Shown piece after piece: positions 34,349-42,074 of a stretch of 57,568 nt of DNA. The stretch is from Thermoleophilia bacterium. Lineage in GTDB: Bacteria > Actinomycetota > Thermoleophilia > Gaiellales > JAICJC01. The notes under the pieces were generated by a model. It was not told the DNA's origin. It made no database searches and saw only the letters and a list, made by a program, of their open reading frames with translations. Each line of letters starts with the position of its first letter. Positions within the stretch are counted from its first letter, which is position 1. The DNA lies in the NCBI GenBank assembly GCA_025928655.1, contig JAICJC010000007.1, positions 1 to 57,568 on the forward strand, written 5' to 3'. Both the position numbers and the translations under genes were made by a program.

Positions 34349-34358
34349 AGTGTAGTCT
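34349..34358. promoter_or_regulatory. overlapping divergent -10 boxes
   Basis: Minus-strand TACACT (34349-34354) serves ATG 34342 at 6 nt; plus-strand TAGTCT (34353-34358) serves GTG 34368 at 9 nt. They share the two bases TA at 34353-34354, so both cannot be melted by separate polymerases at once. Confidence 0.5.
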
Positions 34359-34367
34359 CCGCTCGAC

Positions 34368-35054
34368 GTGGCGGAGGACGTGACGGGGATCGCCGGCCCG
34401 GCCGGAGGACGTGCTTCGGGCGCGGCGATCCTGCGGCTCGCGGCCCTTTCGGCCGCCCTCGCGTTCGCCGTGACGATCGCCGGCGGCGAGTGGCTCGGCT
34501 GGACATGGACCGGGTTCGCCGACAACAACACGGTGTGGGACTGGCTGCACCTGCTGGTGCTCCCCGTGGTGCTGACGGCGGCGCCGGTCTGGTACGGCAC
34601 CCGTCGCAGCGCCCGGGTGGAATGGCGGCTCCTGCTCGCGGCCCTCGCGATCGCGTTCGTCATCCTGCTCGCCGGCGGCTACGAGCTCGGCTGGACCTGG
34701 ACCGGGTTTGACGGGCGCACGCTCTGGGACTGGCTCGAGCTGCTCGTGCTGCCGGTGACCGTGACCGCCTTCCCGATCTGGCTGGCGCTCCGGCGCAGCA
34801 TCCATCCGCGGGTGCGCCGGCTGGGGACGGCCCTCCTGGTCGCCTTCGCCGTGCTCGTCACCGCCGGCTACGGCTTCCACTGGCAGTGGACCGGCTTCCC
34901 CGGGAACACGCTGTGGGACTGGCTGCACCTGCTGCTCGTCCCGTTCGTCCTGCCCGTCGTGCTCGCCTGGCTGTCGGCCCGGATCGAGCAGGCGGAGGAG
35001 GAGGCGCGCGAGCGGGGAGCGGTCAGCTCCGAGCGGCCCGCCGCAGCAGGCTGA
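34368..35054 (+). CDS. membrane protein with three WTGF-WDWL repeats
   Basis: 228 residues from GTG 34368. A unit of about 63 residues repeats three times: a helix ending in a GG or GY turn, then GWxWTGF, NTxWDWL and a second helix LLVLPVVLT. Motif copies begin near residues 44, 109 and 171. Each WTGF...WDWL stretch probably lies at the membrane surface between helices, making about six helices in all. I have seen similar motifs in uncharacterised actinobacterial proteins but know no function. The C-terminal tail is Glu-rich. It overlaps the convergent Fe-ADH gene by 32 bp. Confidence 0.75.
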   Translation: MAEDVTGIAGPAGGRASGAAILRLAALSAALAFAVTIAGGEWLGWTWTGFADNNTVWDWLHLLVLPVVLTAAPVWYGTRRSARVEWRLLLAALAIAFVILLAGGYELGWTWTGFDGRTLWDWLELLVLPVTVTAFPIWLALRRSIHPRVRRLGTALLVAFAVLVTAGYGFHWQWTGFPGNTLWDWLHLLLVPFVLPVVLAWLSARIEQAEEEARERGAVSSERPAAAG

Positions 35055-36000
35055 GCAGCTCCTCCCGGTCGGGCGGCGGCCGCATGCGCGCGAGCTCCGG
35101 ACGCTCCAGGGCCGCGTCCGCGACCGAGATCAGGTCGTCGCGCGAGACGCCCAGATCCTCGAGCGTTCGCCGGCCGCCGCCGAGCTCCGTGACCCGCTCC
35201 GGCAGCCCGGCGACCGTCACGCCCAGGGCGTCCGCGAGCCGGGCGACGGCGGCCCCCTCGCGGCCCGCCATGGCGGCCAGCACGTGCGGCAGCATGGTGG
35301 CGTTCGTGGCCGCGTGCGGCGTCCCGCAGACCCGCACGATCGTCTGGCACAGCACGTGGTGGAGCGAGTAGCCGGCCGAGTCCATCGCATAGGCCGCCAG
35401 GAGCGACCCCTGCGCCAGCCGCTCGCGGGCGTCGGGCGCTCGGCCCTCGATCCCGGCCGCGATGTCGCCCGCCGCCGCGGCTGCCGCCATGCCGGACACG
35501 GGGTTGCGGCCGGGCCCGTACAGGGCCTCGGCGGCGTGCGCGAGCGCGTTCATGGCGCTCGCGCGCCGGTCGGGCTCCGGCTGGCCGGTCATCAGCGCGG
35601 GGTCGGCCAGCACCAGCACCGGCCGGTGACGGTCGCGCCCCTCGTACCCGGGGACGACCCGGTGGCCGCCCGTCATCTCCGCGCCGGAGAGCGTCGTCGG
35701 GACGGCGCACACCCGCCCGCCGCGGGCGGCGGCGACGGCCTTGGCCGTGTCGATCACGCGCCCGCCGCCCCACGCGACCACGCGTCCCTCGCCCACCTCC
35801 GCGACGAGCGCGGCGGCGATGTCGGCGACCTGGCCCGGGGGCACGTCGCGCACCGAGCGCCACGCGTCGCGCAGCGCCTCCGGGATGCTCGCGCGCGCCC
35901 GCGGCGTCGAGAGCAGGTCGGCGCCGCGCCAGGCGTGCTCGCCGGCGCCCGGCCCGAAGCGGATCAGGCGCTCGCCGTCGGCCCAGGTGAACGCGCTCAC
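35023..36000 (-). CDS. iron-containing alcohol dehydrogenase, maleylacetate-reductase-like
   Basis: 325 residues from GTG 36000 (GTGA overlap with the EamA gene). It has the NAD-binding GGGRVIDTAKAVAA and PTTLSGAEMT, then metal-site histidines in NALAHAAEALYG, YSLHHVLCQ and TPHAATNATMLPHV. The HHVLCQ...PHA pattern is closer to maleylacetate reductases than to alcohol dehydrogenases, so a role at the end of aromatic ring degradation is plausible. The length is slightly short for the family. No other aromatic catabolic gene is beside it; the linked EamA transporter might import or export the substrate. Confidence 0.85.
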   Translation of the reverse strand: MSAFTWADGERLIRFGPGAGEHAWRGADLLSTPRARASIPEALRDAWRSVRDVPPGQVADIAAALVAEVGEGRVVAWGGGRVIDTAKAVAAARGGRVCAVPTTLSGAEMTGGHRVVPGYEGRDRHRPVLVLADPALMTGQPEPDRRASAMNALAHAAEALYGPGRNPVSGMAAAAAAGDIAAGIEGRAPDARERLAQGSLLAAYAMDSAGYSLHHVLCQTIVRVCGTPHAATNATMLPHVLAAMAGREGAAVARLADALGVTVAGLPERVTELGGGRRTLEDLGVSRDDLISVADAALERPELARMRPPPDREELLSLLRRAARS

Positions 36001-36878
36001 TGGGCCAGCGCCACCCCGGCCACCACGAGGGCGGCCCCCAGGCCCAGCCACACGGTTACGTGCTCACCCAGCGTCAGGGCTCCGATGACGATCGCCACGA
36101 CGGGGACAACGTACAGGTAGGCGACCGTGCGGGAGGCATCGAGCTGGCGCAGCCCGCGGCTCCACCCGATGTACCCGGCCAGGGTGGCGGCCAGACCGAG
36201 GTAGAGCAGCAGGGCGATGCCGCCCGCGTCCAGGTGGGACACGCGCCGGATCGCCGCGCCGCTCGCGAACGGGAGCAGCGCCGCGGTGCCGATCAGCGAC
36301 GCCGCGGCCGTGACCGGCAGGACGCCGTAGCGGGGCAGGAGCGGCTTTACCAGCACGTTGTAGGCGGCGAACGCCACGGGCGCAGCCAGGACGAGCAGCG
36401 GCCCGTGCGCGTTCGCGAACGAGATCCGCTCGCCCGAGCCGAGCAGCACCACCACGACGACGCCGGCGAACGAGACCGCAAGCCCCGCCGCCCGCCGGCG
36501 TGAGAACCGCTCCTGGCCGACGGCGACGGCCATCGCGAGCGCGATCCCCGGCGCCGCGGCGACCACGACGCTGGCCGTGCCGGCCGTCGTCAGGCGCTCG
36601 CCGGCGTTCAGCGACAGGTGGTAGACGGTCACCACCACCAGCCCCGCGGCAGCGAGGCGGGCGAGGTCGCGCCGGGAGAGGCGGGGCAGGCCGCGGGAGA
36701 GGATCAGCGCGACCGCGAACCCCGGCGCCGCCACCAGGTAGCGGCCGAGGGCGATGTCCGGCGCGGCCAGGCCGTCGTCGATCAGGCCCTTGATGGCCGC
36801 GTACGACCCCGCCCACATGACGACCACCAGGGCGAGCAAGAGGTGCGGGCTCCGTGGGACACTGCCCCGTATGCCCAT
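35997..36878 (-). CDS. EamA/DMT-family transporter
   Basis: About 293 residues with ten predicted helices in two EamA halves (LLLALVVVMWAGSYAAIKGLI and PLLVLAAPVAFAAYNVLVKPLL). A drug/metabolite transporter of the cytoplasmic membrane. The start is uncertain. ATG 36878 would make this gene overlap the divergent thioesterase start (36871) by 8 bp; the longer open frame to 36938 would overlap even more, and no good internal start lies before the first helix. The stop overlaps the Fe-ADH GTG. Confidence 0.87.
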   Translation of the reverse strand: MGIRGSVPRSPHLLLALVVVMWAGSYAAIKGLIDDGLAAPDIALGRYLVAAPGFAVALILSRGLPRLSRRDLARLAAAGLVVVTVYHLSLNAGERLTTAGTASVVVAAAPGIALAMAVAVGQERFSRRRAAGLAVSFAGVVVVVLLGSGERISFANAHGPLLVLAAPVAFAAYNVLVKPLLPRYGVLPVTAAASLIGTAALLPFASGAAIRRVSHLDAGGIALLLYLGLAATLAGYIGWSRGLRQLDASRTVAYLYVVPVVAIVIGALTLGEHVTVWLGLGAALVVAGVALAQ

Positions 36879-37302
36879 CAAGCGGATCGAGATCCGGTGG
36901 CGCGATCTGGACGGATTCGGCCACGTTAACAACTCCACCTACCTGACGTATCTGGAGGAGGCCCGTGACCAGTACCTGACGGACATCCTCGGCGAGGCGG
37001 TGCACCGGACGGTCATCCGCCACATCGAGGTCGACTTCGTCTCGGGCCTTACGCAGGCGGACGACTACGTGGACGTCGAGGTGGCCCTGACCGGCGCCGG
37101 CTCGTCCAGCGTCACGCTCGAGGAGCGCATCGTCTCGACCATGGACGGCCGCGTGGCCGCGACGGCGAGGACCGTGATGGTGCACACCGACGAGACCCGC
37201 GCCGCCTCGGCGCCGTGGCCGCCCGCGTCGCGCAGGGCGATCGAGGCGACCCTCGGAAACACGGGAACCGTCCCCGCCGGGGACAGTCCCCACCCCGCCT
37301 AG
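36871..37302 (+). CDS. acyl-CoA thioesterase (hot-dog fold)
   Basis: 143 residues starting MPIKRIEIRWRDLDGFGHVNNSTYLTYLEEAR, the hallmark of 4HBT/YbgC-type thioesterases (catalytic Asp in RDLD). It hydrolyses an acyl-CoA thioester in the cytosol; the substrate is unknown. A GACACT box at 36858-36863 ends 7 nt before the ATG. The last codons (GTVPAGDSPHPA) are formed by a GGGGAC-class repeat inserted at the 3' end. The TAG stop shares a CTAG with the stop of the convergent thioredoxin gene. Confidence 0.9.
   Translation: MPIKRIEIRWRDLDGFGHVNNSTYLTYLEEARDQYLTDILGEAVHRTVIRHIEVDFVSGLTQADDYVDVEVALTGAGSSSVTLEERIVSTMDGRVAATARTVMVHTDETRAASAPWPPASRRAIEATLGNTGTVPAGDSPHPA
37263..37291. repeat. degenerate paired GGGGAC-class palindrome in thioesterase 3' end
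   Basis: GGGGACAGTCCCC (37279-37291) is intact; the partner arm to its left (GGGAACCGTCCCC, 37263-37275) has changed bases. The pair is coding for the last residues of the thioesterase. Confidence 0.7.
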
Positions 37303-37943
37303 TACAGCGCCGAGGCCAGGCGGCGGCGGTACTTGGCCGCCAGCGGGTGATCCTGGCCGAGCTCCGTGAACACGCCGACCATGACCTCGCGGATGCGGTC
37401 GCGCAGGTCGGCGCCCGCGTCACCCAGAAGGCTCAGGAGCAGCTCCAGGCCGCGCTCCGTCTCGCCCTGATCGAGCGCCTCGAGCGCCGGCGCGAGCACC
37501 GGGTCGCCCGCCGACTCGATCCGGACGAGGGCCGCCCGGGCGGCCGGGTGGTTCGGCTGCAGCTCGAGCGCCCGGCGCACCGACTCCTCGTCGCCCAGCG
37601 CGGCCAGCCGGTCGGCCTCGGAGGGCAGCAGGCCCCTCAGGAACGAATCGACCGCCACGCGCGGCACGGCGCCGGTGAACTCGTCCACCATCCGGCCGTC
37701 CTTGAAGGCCTTGACCGCAGGGATGCCCTGGACGCGGTAGCGGGCGGCGACGTGCGGGTTCGCGTCGACGTCGACCTTGACGAGCTCGACCGCGCCGTCC
37801 GTGGCCGCCACCGCCTGCTCGAGCACCGGGCCGAGCTGGCGGCAGGGGCCGCACCACTCGGCCCAGAAGTCGACCACCACGGGCAGCTCCCGTGACCGCT
37901 CGACCACGTCGGTCTCGAATGTCTGGTCGGTCGCGTCGGCCAC
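37299..37943 (-). CDS. thioredoxin-domain protein with TPR-like C-terminus
   Basis: 214 residues. The thioredoxin domain (1-110) has the redox motif WAEWCGPC and the cis-proline segment VQGIPAVKAF. The C-terminal ~100 residues are helical (EALDQGETERGLELLLSLLGDAG), as in YbbN/CnoX-type thioredoxins that act as holdases or co-chaperones. The gene follows the PAC2 gene by 1 nt, so they form an operon. The stop shares CTAG (37299-37302) with the thioesterase. Confidence 0.92.
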   Translation of the reverse strand: MADATDQTFETDVVERSRELPVVVDFWAEWCGPCRQLGPVLEQAVAATDGAVELVKVDVDANPHVAARYRVQGIPAVKAFKDGRMVDEFTGAVPRVAVDSFLRGLLPSEADRLAALGDEESVRRALELQPNHPAARAALVRIESAGDPVLAPALEALDQGETERGLELLLSLLGDAGADLRDRIREVMVGVFTELGQDHPLAAKYRRRLASALY

Positions 37944-37944
37944 G

Positions 37945-38787
37945 TCAGTCGTCCTTCTCGTCGGATTGCTCGCGCAGGTAGCGCTCGAAGTCGGCGGCGA
38001 GCTCCTCGCCCGTGGGCGGGTCGTCGCGGTCGGCCGCCTGCTCCAGCTGCTCGACGTAGCCGGCGACGTCCGGGTCGTCGGCGATCGCCGACGCCACCCG
38101 CAGCTGGTACTCGCTGGCCGCCCGCTCGAGCTCCGCGCTGCCGGCCGGGGTCCCCACGAGATCCGCCAGCCGCTCGAGCAGCGCGAGCGCCGCCTGCGGG
38201 TTCGGGGCGGCCGAGATGTAGTGCGGCGTCGCCGCCCACAGGCTGGCCGAGACGAGGCCGGCCCGCGAGCAGGAGTCGTGCAGGACGCCGACGATGCCGG
38301 TCGGGCCCTCGTACGTCGAGCGCACGAGCCCGTGCCGGGACATGAGCTCGGGGTCGGAGGCGCTGGCCGAGACCGGCACCGGCCGGGTGTGCGGGGTGTC
38401 CGCGAGCAGCGCGCCCATCGTGATCACGAGCCGCGAGCCGTACCGCTGGGCCAGATCGACGATGGAGTCCGAGAACGCCCGCCAGCGCATGTTGGGCTCC
38501 GTGCCGAGCACGATCATCAGGTCGTGATCCTGCGAGGCGAAGACCTCCGTCACCGGCCACTCGACATGGCGCACGTCGCCGTCCACCATCGAGACGGTCG
38601 GCCGCGTCTGCTGGTAGTCGACGAAGGGCTCGGAGTCGATGACGGCGAAGCGCTCGGCGTCGGTGACGGAGCGCAGGTAGCCCGCGGCCAGGCTGGCCGC
38701 GCCGCCGGCGTCGTTCCAGCCGCGGAACGCCGCAACGACGCGCGGCCGGCGCAGCCTGGGATCCCCCTCGAGCTGGACGAAGTCCAC
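37945..38787 (-). CDS. PAC2-family protein
   Basis: 280 residues, PAC2 (proteasome-assembly-chaperone-2-like) family: VVAAFRGWNDAGGAASLAAGYL at the start, DHDLMIVLGTEPNMRWRAFSD, GALLADTPHTRPVPV and GIVGVLHDSC later. Actinobacterial members are common, often near proteasome or ATP-grasp genes; the biochemical role is unknown. The C-terminus is a charged helix. Start GTG 38787, with a TAGACT box (minus strand, 38794-38799) ending 6 nt upstream, hence leaderless. First gene of the PAC2-thioredoxin operon. Confidence 0.92.
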   Translation of the reverse strand: MDFVQLEGDPRLRRPRVVAAFRGWNDAGGAASLAAGYLRSVTDAERFAVIDSEPFVDYQQTRPTVSMVDGDVRHVEWPVTEVFASQDHDLMIVLGTEPNMRWRAFSDSIVDLAQRYGSRLVITMGALLADTPHTRPVPVSASASDPELMSRHGLVRSTYEGPTGIVGVLHDSCSRAGLVSASLWAATPHYISAAPNPQAALALLERLADLVGTPAGSAELERAASEYQLRVASAIADDPDVAGYVEQLEQAADRDDPPTGEELAADFERYLREQSDEKDD

Positions 38788-38793
38788 GTCTGC

Positions 38794-38811
38794 AGTCTAG
38801 GACGGTATAAC
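38794..38811. promoter_or_regulatory. back-to-back divergent -10 boxes between PAC2 and the protease gene
   Basis: Minus-strand TAGACT (38794-38799) lies 6 nt from GTG 38787. Plus-strand TATAAC (38806-38811) lies 7 nt from GTG 38819. Only 6 bp separate the boxes, so each promoter's -35 region lies inside the other gene. Confidence 0.55.
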
Positions 38812-38818
38812 CCGAGCG

Positions 38819-39958
38819 GTGGCCGTCGACCTGATCGTGATCGCGTGGGTGGCAGTGTCGGCGCTGCTCGGCGCCCGTCGCGGTCTGGTGGCGAACGTGC
38901 TCGGGCTGGCCGGCTTCGCCATCGGCGCCGTGGCCGGGGCCCGGATCGCCCCTCACCTGCTCACCGGCGGCTCCGGGTCGACGTGGCTTCCGCTCGCCAG
39001 CATGGTCGGCGCGCTCGTGGGCGGGACGATCGCCCAGGCGGTGACCGGATCGGTGGCGGAGCTCCTGCGCGGTCGGCTCGTGCGCGGGCCGCTGCGGATG
39101 GCCGACACCGCCGGCGGCCTGGTCGCCGGCGCGGCGCTGGGGCTGGCCGTGGCCTGGCTGGCGGCCGTCGTGGCGCTCGCGCAGCCGGGGCTGGGCCTGC
39201 GCCGCGACGTGCAGGGGTCGGAGGTGCTCCCGGCGCTCCTGCGGGCGGTGCCGGCCGACGAGGTGCTGAACGCGCTCGCCCGCTTCGACCCGCTGCCGGT
39301 CATCCCTTCGATCGCCGACCGGGCGCTGCCGCCGCCCGACCGCAGCGTGCTGCGGAGCTCCGCCGCCCGCCGCGACCAGCGCAGCGTGGTGCGCATCGAG
39401 GGCGTCGCCTGCGGCCTGAACATCCAGGGATCGGGCTGGGTGCTGCGCCCGGGCATCGTGGCGACGAACGCACACGTGATCGCCGGCGAGGACGACGCGA
39501 GCGTCGAGGTTCCGGGCGGCACCACCCTGCGCGGGACGCCGGTCGCGGTCGACTCGGGGAACGACGTCGCGCTCCTGCGGGTGCCCGGCTTGCAGACGCC
39601 GGCGCTTCGGCTCGCCACCCGCCCGCCCTCCGGCGAGCCGGCCGTGCTGATCGGGTATCCGGAGAACGGCCCGCTCACCGCCGTCCCCGGCCGCGCCGGG
39701 GCGCCCGTCACCGCGCTCGCGCCGGACGCCTACGGGCGCAACGTCCATCCCCGCGCGGTCGTGCCGCTGCGGGGCGTGCTGCGCCACGGCGACAGCGGCG
39801 GTCCGGTCGTGAACGGCGCCGGCCTGGTCGTGGCGATGATGTTCGCCGCCGACGAGGGCGGCGGCGTCGCCGGCGGGTTCGGCGTCCCGCTGGACGCGAT
39901 CCGGGCCGCGCTGCGCCACACCGGCGGGCACGCGGACACCGGCCCCTGCCTCGGCTGA
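38819..39958 (+). CDS. MarP-like membrane serine protease (CvpA + trypsin-like)
   Basis: 379 residues. The first ~150 residues are a CvpA-type four-helix membrane domain (ALLGARRGLVANVLGLAGFAIGAVAG), the rest a chymotrypsin-fold protease with His in ATNAHVIAG, Asp in SGNDVALLRV and Ser in GDSGGPVVN. This is the architecture of Mycobacterium MarP (Rv3671c), a periplasmic protease needed for acid tolerance through cleavage of peptidoglycan hydrolases. Cys near VACGLNIQGSGW and the C-terminal Cys could form a regulatory disulphide as in MarP. Leaderless start GTG 38819. Confidence 0.92.
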   Translation: MAVDLIVIAWVAVSALLGARRGLVANVLGLAGFAIGAVAGARIAPHLLTGGSGSTWLPLASMVGALVGGTIAQAVTGSVAELLRGRLVRGPLRMADTAGGLVAGAALGLAVAWLAAVVALAQPGLGLRRDVQGSEVLPALLRAVPADEVLNALARFDPLPVIPSIADRALPPPDRSVLRSSAARRDQRSVVRIEGVACGLNIQGSGWVLRPGIVATNAHVIAGEDDASVEVPGGTTLRGTPVAVDSGNDVALLRVPGLQTPALRLATRPPSGEPAVLIGYPENGPLTAVPGRAGAPVTALAPDAYGRNVHPRAVVPLRGVLRHGDSGGPVVNGAGLVVAMMFAADEGGGVAGGFGVPLDAIRAALRHTGGHADTGPCLG

Positions 39959-39968
39959 CCGGCTGACC

Positions 39969-40032
39969 GGGGTCAGACCCCGAACGGGCGCCGTTGCAGT
40001 TCCGTGACGCTTCTTGCGTGGGGTCTGACCCC
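39969..40032. repeat. BIME-like inverted pair of GGGGTC-class palindromes
   Basis: GGGGTCAGACCCC (39969-39981) and GGGGTCTGACCCC (40020-40032) flank a 38-bp spacer. Read on the minus strand, the spacer's end (CCCGTTC next to the core) resembles the repeats at 48.7-48.8 kb. It fills the gap between the convergent protease and CoxE-like genes. Confidence 0.8.
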
Positions 40033-40034
40033 GG

Positions 40035-41159
40035 TTACCGCGAGATCACGTCGGCCAGGGCCTCGAGCGCGACCAGGTTGTGGCCCTCGACGAACTCGTC
40101 CGAATGGCGCAGGGCGATCCGCATGCCGCCCGCGAGCGGCGCGAACCCGTCGCGGCCCTTCAGCGGGTTCACCCAGATGAGCCGGTGGGCCTGGCGGGCG
40201 ATCCGGCCGAGCTCGGTGTCGAGCTCGCGCAGGTCGCCGCGCTCCCAGCCGTCGGAGACGACCACCACCGTCGCTCCGCGGGTGAGCCCGCGCCGCCCCC
40301 AGGTGTCGTTGTAGTGGCGCAGCGACTCGCCGATCCGCGTGCCGCCGCCCCAGTCGGGCATCAGCCCGCCGGTCGCCGCCAGCGCGCGGGCCGGGTCGAG
40401 CTTGCGCAGGTGCGGCGTGAGGCGGGTGATGCGCGTGCCGAACGCGAACGCCTCCACGTGCCGGCCGGAGGCGATCACGGCCTGCAGGAACATCACCATC
40501 GCGCGCGCGTAAGGCTCCATCGACCCGGACACGTCGCACAGGAACACGAGCTTGCGCGGCACGCGCTTGCGGCTCCGGTAGGCCGGATCGAACGGCAGGC
40601 CGTCGGTGCGCATCGCCCGCCGCAGCGTCCGCCGGGCGTCGAGCGCGTCGCCCGCGCGGGCGGCCCGCAACCGCCGGGAGCGGCGCATCGGCACGGCCTT
40701 GGGCAGCCGCTCCATCAGCCGCCGCAGCCGCCCCAGCTCCGCGGCTGTCATGTCGGCGAAGTCGCGCCGTCGCAGACGCTCGTCCGGCGAGGCCGCGAGC
40801 AGCAGGGTGAGCTCCTCGCCGCCGTCGTCGCCGCCCCCCTCGCCCTCCGCCGCGCTCGGGGCGGGCGCCGAGTCGGGCTCGAACCGCGGCACCTCGAGGC
40901 CGATCTCCGGCGCCGGCGTCCGCCCCGCCCGCTCCCAGTAGGCGGCGAAGGCCGCGTCGAAGGCGTCGAGATCGTCGTGGCGGGCGACGAGCGTGCAGCG
41001 GAGCGCGTGGAAGACGTCCTCGCGGTGCGCCAGCCCCACGACCTCGAGGCCGCGCAGGGCGTCCTGGAGCCGCCCCGGCCCGACCTCCAGCCCCGCCTCG
41101 CGCAGGACGCGGCCGAAGCCGACCATCCGCTCGAGGACCGCGTCACCCGGCGCCGGCAC
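40035..41159 (-). CDS. CoxE-like von Willebrand A protein
   Basis: 374 residues. The N-terminal helical region is followed by an acidic linker (APSAAEGEGGGDDGGEE) and a vWA domain with the MIDAS residues in FLCDVSGSM, threonine in GGTRIGESL and the late Asp in VVSDGWERGD. Matches the CoxE/VWA_CoxE family, which works with a MoxR/CoxD ATPase to mature molybdenum hydroxylases. It follows the MoxR gene by 1 nt. Its expected client here is the hydroxylase at 27.3-30.9 kb, although the genes are separate (inference). Confidence 0.9.
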   Translation of the reverse strand: MPAPGDAVLERMVGFGRVLREAGLEVGPGRLQDALRGLEVVGLAHREDVFHALRCTLVARHDDLDAFDAAFAAYWERAGRTPAPEIGLEVPRFEPDSAPAPSAAEGEGGGDDGGEELTLLLAASPDERLRRRDFADMTAAELGRLRRLMERLPKAVPMRRSRRLRAARAGDALDARRTLRRAMRTDGLPFDPAYRSRKRVPRKLVFLCDVSGSMEPYARAMVMFLQAVIASGRHVEAFAFGTRITRLTPHLRKLDPARALAATGGLMPDWGGGTRIGESLRHYNDTWGRRGLTRGATVVVVSDGWERGDLRELDTELGRIARQAHRLIWVNPLKGRDGFAPLAGGMRIALRHSDEFVEGHNLVALEALADVISR

Positions 41160-41160
41160 G

Positions 41161-42057
41161 TCAGCCCTCGCGGGCCTGCGCCACCAGCCGCGACAGGTGC
41201 CCGTCGCGCACGAGTTCGATGTCCTCGTGGTGCTTCAGCACCGAGCCCAGCGTCGAGTCGACGACGCCGGCGTCGAGCTCCGACTCGCCCAGCGCCACCA
41301 GCGCCTGGATCCAGTCGATCGTCTCGGCGACGCCCGGCACCTTGGCCAGGTCGAGCTCACGCAGCGAGGCGACGAACGCGGCCGCCTGCACCGCCAGGCG
41401 CTCGGGCACGCCGGGCACGCGGGCGCGCACGATGGCGATCTCGCGCTCCGTGTCGGGATGGCCGATCCAGTGGTAGAGGCAGCGGCGCTTGAGCGCGTCG
41501 TGCAGGTCGCGGGTGCGGTTCGAGGTCAGCACGACCCGCGGGCGGCTCGCGGCCCGCACGGTGCCGATCTCGGGGATCGTCACCTGGAAGTCGGAGAGCA
41601 GCTCGAGCAGGAAGGCCTCGAACTCGTCGTCGGCGCGGTCGATCTCGTCGATCAGCAGCACCGGCGGGACCGGGTCGGTGTGCTCGATCGCCTCGAGCAG
41701 CGGCCGCCGCTCGAGGAACTCGCGCCCGAACAGGTCGTGCAGCGTGCGCCCCGGGTCGAGCGCCGCCGACGCCTCCAGCGTGCGGATGTAGAGCAGCTGG
41801 CGGGCATGGTTCCAGTCGTAGAGCGCGTGCGCGACGTCGATGCCCTCGTAGCACTGGAGCCGGATCAGCCGGCCGCCGGTGACGAGCGCGAGCGCTTTCG
41901 CCGCCTCGGTCTTGCCCACCCCCGCCTCGCCCTCCAGGAGCACGGGCTTGGAGAGCGCCAGCGACAGCGCGAGCACGGTCGCGAGCCCGCGATCGGCCAG
42001 GTAGGCCTGCTCGGCGAGCTCGGCGGTCAGCGCGTCGATCGAGACGGGGTCTGCCAC
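41161..42057 (-). CDS. MoxR/CoxD-type AAA ATPase
   Basis: 298 residues from GTG 42057. Walker A is GEAGVGKTEAAKAL, Walker B LLIDEIDRADDEFEAFLLELLSDF, sensor 1 VVLTSNRTRDLHDALKRR. MoxR-family ATPases act with a vWA partner to remodel metalloenzymes; the CoxD branch assists insertion of sulphur or metal into molybdenum hydroxylases. Encoded directly before the CoxE-like gene and 17 nt after the SDR stop. Start chosen because upstream in-frame codons give no domain homology. Confidence 0.92.
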   Translation of the reverse strand: MADPVSIDALTAELAEQAYLADRGLATVLALSLALSKPVLLEGEAGVGKTEAAKALALVTGGRLIRLQCYEGIDVAHALYDWNHARQLLYIRTLEASAALDPGRTLHDLFGREFLERRPLLEAIEHTDPVPPVLLIDEIDRADDEFEAFLLELLSDFQVTIPEIGTVRAASRPRVVLTSNRTRDLHDALKRRCLYHWIGHPDTEREIAIVRARVPGVPERLAVQAAAFVASLRELDLAKVPGVAETIDWIQALVALGESELDAGVVDSTLGSVLKHHEDIELVRDGHLSRLVAQAREG

Positions 42058-42074
42058 AGGATGAGCGTAGACGG

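Noticed and set aside
42040-42056. Another GGGGTC REP copy at the MoxR start
   Set aside because: Only the half GGGGTCTG is present, with no matching arm; it is explained by the codons of ADPVS.
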